From: an uncultured Parabacteroides sp.
GTDB taxonomy: Bacteria > Bacteroidota > Bacteroidia > Bacteroidales > Tannerellaceae
DNA length: 8,034 nucleotides
Assembly (NCBI GenBank): GCA_900770835.1
Contig: CAAGLQ010000295.1
Coordinates: 1 to 8,034, forward strand
Reading direction: 5' to 3'
The notes under the pieces were generated by a model. It did not search any database. It was not told where the DNA came from and was given only the letters and a program-made list of their open reading frames with translations. Numbering within the stretch: the first letter of the stretch is position 1; every line of letters begins with the position of its first letter. Positions 6,850 through 8,034 of the stretch are shown here, piece by piece. Position numbers and translations under genes: made by a program.

Positions 6850-7872
6850 ATGGCAAAGAAATTTGAGATACGCAACAGCACGGCAGAGTTCCTGACCTTT
6901 GTGGCCACAGGCAAGGAAGAGGGCATACAGGTGCTGTATAAAGACGAGACGGTGTGGGCCACGCAGAAGGCGATGGCGGCCTTGTTCGATGTGGACAGAA
7001 GTGTAATAACCAAGCATTTGAAGAATATATTTGATTCAGATGAATTAACGATGGAACAAGTATGTGCAAAATTTGCACATACTGCCGAAGATGGTAAGAC
7101 ATACAATACCCTGTTCTACAACCTTGATGCTATCATCTCCGTGGGCTATCGGGTCAACTCCATCCGTGCCACGCAATTCCGCCAATGGTGCACCTACGTA
7201 ATCAGGCAATTTGCTATCCGTGGCTACATCATAGACAAGAAACGGATGGAGAACGGCTCGTTCATCGGGGTGGACTACTTTGAGCAGCTGTTAGAAGAGA
7301 TACGTGAGATTCGCCTCTCAGAACGTAACTTCTACCAAAAACTGACAGACATCTATGCCACGGCGATCGACTATAACAAGGATGCGCCTACCACAAGGCG
7401 TTTCTTCAAGAAGGTACAAAACAAGATGCACTACGCTGTGCATGGACATACGGCAGCGGAGCTGATCGTTTCCCGGGCGAATGCCGAAAAGGAGCACATG
7501 GGGCTGACTACCTGGGCGAAGGCTCCTGACGGGAAAATCATCAAGACGGATGTTTCTATCGCCAAGAATTATCTGCGTGAGAATGAGTTGCAGGCGATGG
7601 GAAGACTGGTCAATGCCTATTTGGATATAGCAAAAGATATGGCAGAACGTCATATACCGATGACGATGGAGGATTGGGAAAAGCGCATTGACAAATTCCT
7701 TGATGCCACTGATCGAGAGATCTTGCAAGATGCAGGCCAGATTACGGCCGAGTTCGCCAAGCGGTTTGCCGAGTCGGAGTTTGAGAAGTATCGCGTCATC
7801 CAAGACAAGCTCTTCCAGTCGGATTTCGATCGATTGACCAATGGAGAATTACCTGCTTTCGAGATAGAATAG
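6850..7872 (+). CDS. rhuM: RhuM-family protein (function unknown)
   Basis: The 340-residue protein belongs to the RhuM family, named after a Salmonella pathogenicity-island gene; no biochemical activity is established for it. The N-terminus has the family pattern: a beta-strand opening (EGIQVLYKDETVWATQKAMAALFDV, about 24-48), then SVITKHLKNIFDSDEL (51-66), which looks like a helix-turn-helix-type DNA-binding fold, then the AEDGKTYNTLFYNLDAIISVGYRVNS block (79-104) and RATQFRQWCTYVIRQFAIRGYIID (106-129). The C-terminal half (about 150-340) includes a region resembling HGHTAAELIVSRANAEKEHMGLTTW (198-222), also typical of the family. Length is normal and the frame intact. It follows res by 43 bases on the same strand with a strong ribosome-binding site and no terminator between, so it seems to be the third gene of the operon. 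Relatives often sit among restriction-modification genes, which hints at an accessory role. A perfect 25-base palindrome lies within the gene at 7059-7083. Confidence 0.88.
   Translation: MAKKFEIRNSTAEFLTFVATGKEEGIQVLYKDETVWATQKAMAALFDVDRSVITKHLKNIFDSDELTMEQVCAKFAHTAEDGKTYNTLFYNLDAIISVGYRVNSIRATQFRQWCTYVIRQFAIRGYIIDKKRMENGSFIGVDYFEQLLEEIREIRLSERNFYQKLTDIYATAIDYNKDAPTTRRFFKKVQNKMHYAVHGHTAAELIVSRANAEKEHMGLTTWAKAPDGKIIKTDVSIAKNYLRENELQAMGRLVNAYLDIAKDMAERHIPMTMEDWEKRIDKFLDATDREILQDAGQITAEFAKRFAESEFEKYRVIQDKLFQSDFDRLTNGELPAFEIE
7059..7083. repeat. Perfect 25-base palindrome inside rhuM
   Basis: AGTATGTGCAAA (7059-7070) and TTTGCACATACT (7072-7083) are exact reverse complements around a single A at 7071. 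The 12-base arms encode QVCAKFAHT in the RhuM N-terminal region. It could act as a two-fold operator for a dimeric DNA-binding protein, or form a stem at DNA level; a coding coincidence cannot be excluded. Confidence 0.9.
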
Positions 7873-7888
7873 GGAGGGACCCCACCGC

Positions 7889-7945
7889 ATGAATGCGCTA
7901 CTGTTTGCGGCCTACTATAGGGATATTCAGTTAATGGCTAATTGA
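7889..7945 (+). other. Possible 18-codon ORF after rhuM
   Basis: ATG at 7889 starts an 18-residue frame (MNALLFAAYYRDIQLMAN) ending at TGA 7943-7945, preceded by a purine-rich GGGAGGGA (7872-7879) about 9 bases upstream. It is 16 bases beyond the rhuM stop and ahead of the terminator hairpin, so it would be on the same transcript. No family is recognisable at this length, and it may well be untranslated. Confidence 0.15.
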
Positions 7946-7948
7946 TTA

Positions 7949-7980
7949 TTTGCCAGAGTCATAGATATTTTGTAACTTTA
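7949..7980 (+). promoter_or_regulatory. Bacteroidota-type promoter-like site next to the terminator
   Basis: TTTG (7949-7952), 20 bases, then TAACTTTA (7973-7980) match the -33 and -7 elements with one mismatch in the -7 box. The -7 box also lies inside a 7-base inverted repeat (TTTGTAA 7969-7975 / TTACAAA 7978-7984), which could bind a regulator. Transcription would begin at about 7985-7990, at the foot of the terminator hairpin, so any transcript would pass straight into it. Confidence 0.4.
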
Positions 7981-7981
7981 C

Positions 7982-8030
7982 AAAGAACCCCCGATGGACC
8001 CATCTCGGGCTTATTCGGGGGTAATTCTTT
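7982..8030. terminator. Rho-independent terminator, possibly bidirectional
   Basis: CCCCCGA (7988-7994) pairs with TCGGGGG (8015-8021). The outer AAAGAA (7982-7987) pairs with TTCTTT (8025-8030) across a TAA bulge (8022-8024), giving a G+C-rich stem with an A-rich 5' flank and T-rich 3' flank. The 20-base loop has an alternative small hairpin (GATGG 7993-7997 / CCATC 8000-8004). It lies about 110 bases after rhuM and most likely ends the mod-res-rhuM transcript. The mirrored A/T flanks would let it also stop transcription from the right. Confidence 0.75.
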
Positions 8031-8034
8031 AAAA

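Noticed and set aside
7318..7803. 161-codon minus-strand frame inside rhuM
   Set aside because: It is fully antisense to rhuM, which matches its family along its whole length.
1..8034. CRISPR array, tRNA or rRNA gene, insertion sequence
   Set aside because: No regularly spaced repeats, no tRNA-like cloverleaf or rRNA segments, and no transposase-like protein or paired terminal repeats were seen.

Overview
The window looks like an accessory (defence or mobile-element) region from a member of the Bacteroidota, probably Bacteroidales and possibly Porphyromonas-like. The lineage call rests on several promoter-like sites of the Bacteroidota type (TAnnTTTG at about -7, some with TTTG/TTG near -33), on mostly weak Shine-Dalgarno sites, and on the appearance of the proteins. 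No sequence search was possible, so genus is not established.

Layout. Bases 1-104 hold no identifiable gene. Bases 105-572 encode the C-terminal two thirds of a zeta-toxin-like kinase whose P-loop half is missing. Bases 584-1480 encode a synthetase-only RelA/SpoT-domain protein, 11 bases downstream and on the same strand. Bases 1481-2208 look empty at first and are very AT-rich, but they hold small genes. A 67-residue protein resembling small phage tail-assembly (chaperone-type) proteins can be rebuilt on the + strand if one G is added to a G4 run and one A removed from an A8 run. On the - strand, two tiny single-membrane-segment proteins (50 and 35 residues) lie in tandem behind a promoter-like site. 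Bases 2209-7872 form an apparent operon: a type III DNA methyltransferase (Mod), 5 bases later the type III restriction helicase-nuclease (Res), and 43 bases later a RhuM-family protein. Bases 7873-8034 carry a possible 18-codon ORF, a good promoter-like site and a strong G+C-rich hairpin with flanking AAAGAA/TTCTTT that should terminate transcription.

How the genes work together. Mod recognises and methylates a short DNA site at adenine. Res uses Mod for site recognition and ATP-driven translocation, and cuts unmodified DNA with its C-terminal PD-(D/E)xK nuclease. RhuM has no established biochemical role, but families like it are often found beside restriction-modification genes, and here it appears to share the transcript. 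The RelA/SpoT-like protein and the zeta remnant are both nucleotide-metabolism toxin-type families, so the left side may be an older toxin or phage-defence module. The tail-protein-like gene suggests former prophage DNA at this locus.

The best candidates for something undescribed are the RelA/SpoT-like protein with an atypical guanine-binding loop, the pair of tiny membrane proteins on the - strand, the phage-like gene with two compensating homopolymer shifts, and a 25-base perfect palindrome inside rhuM.
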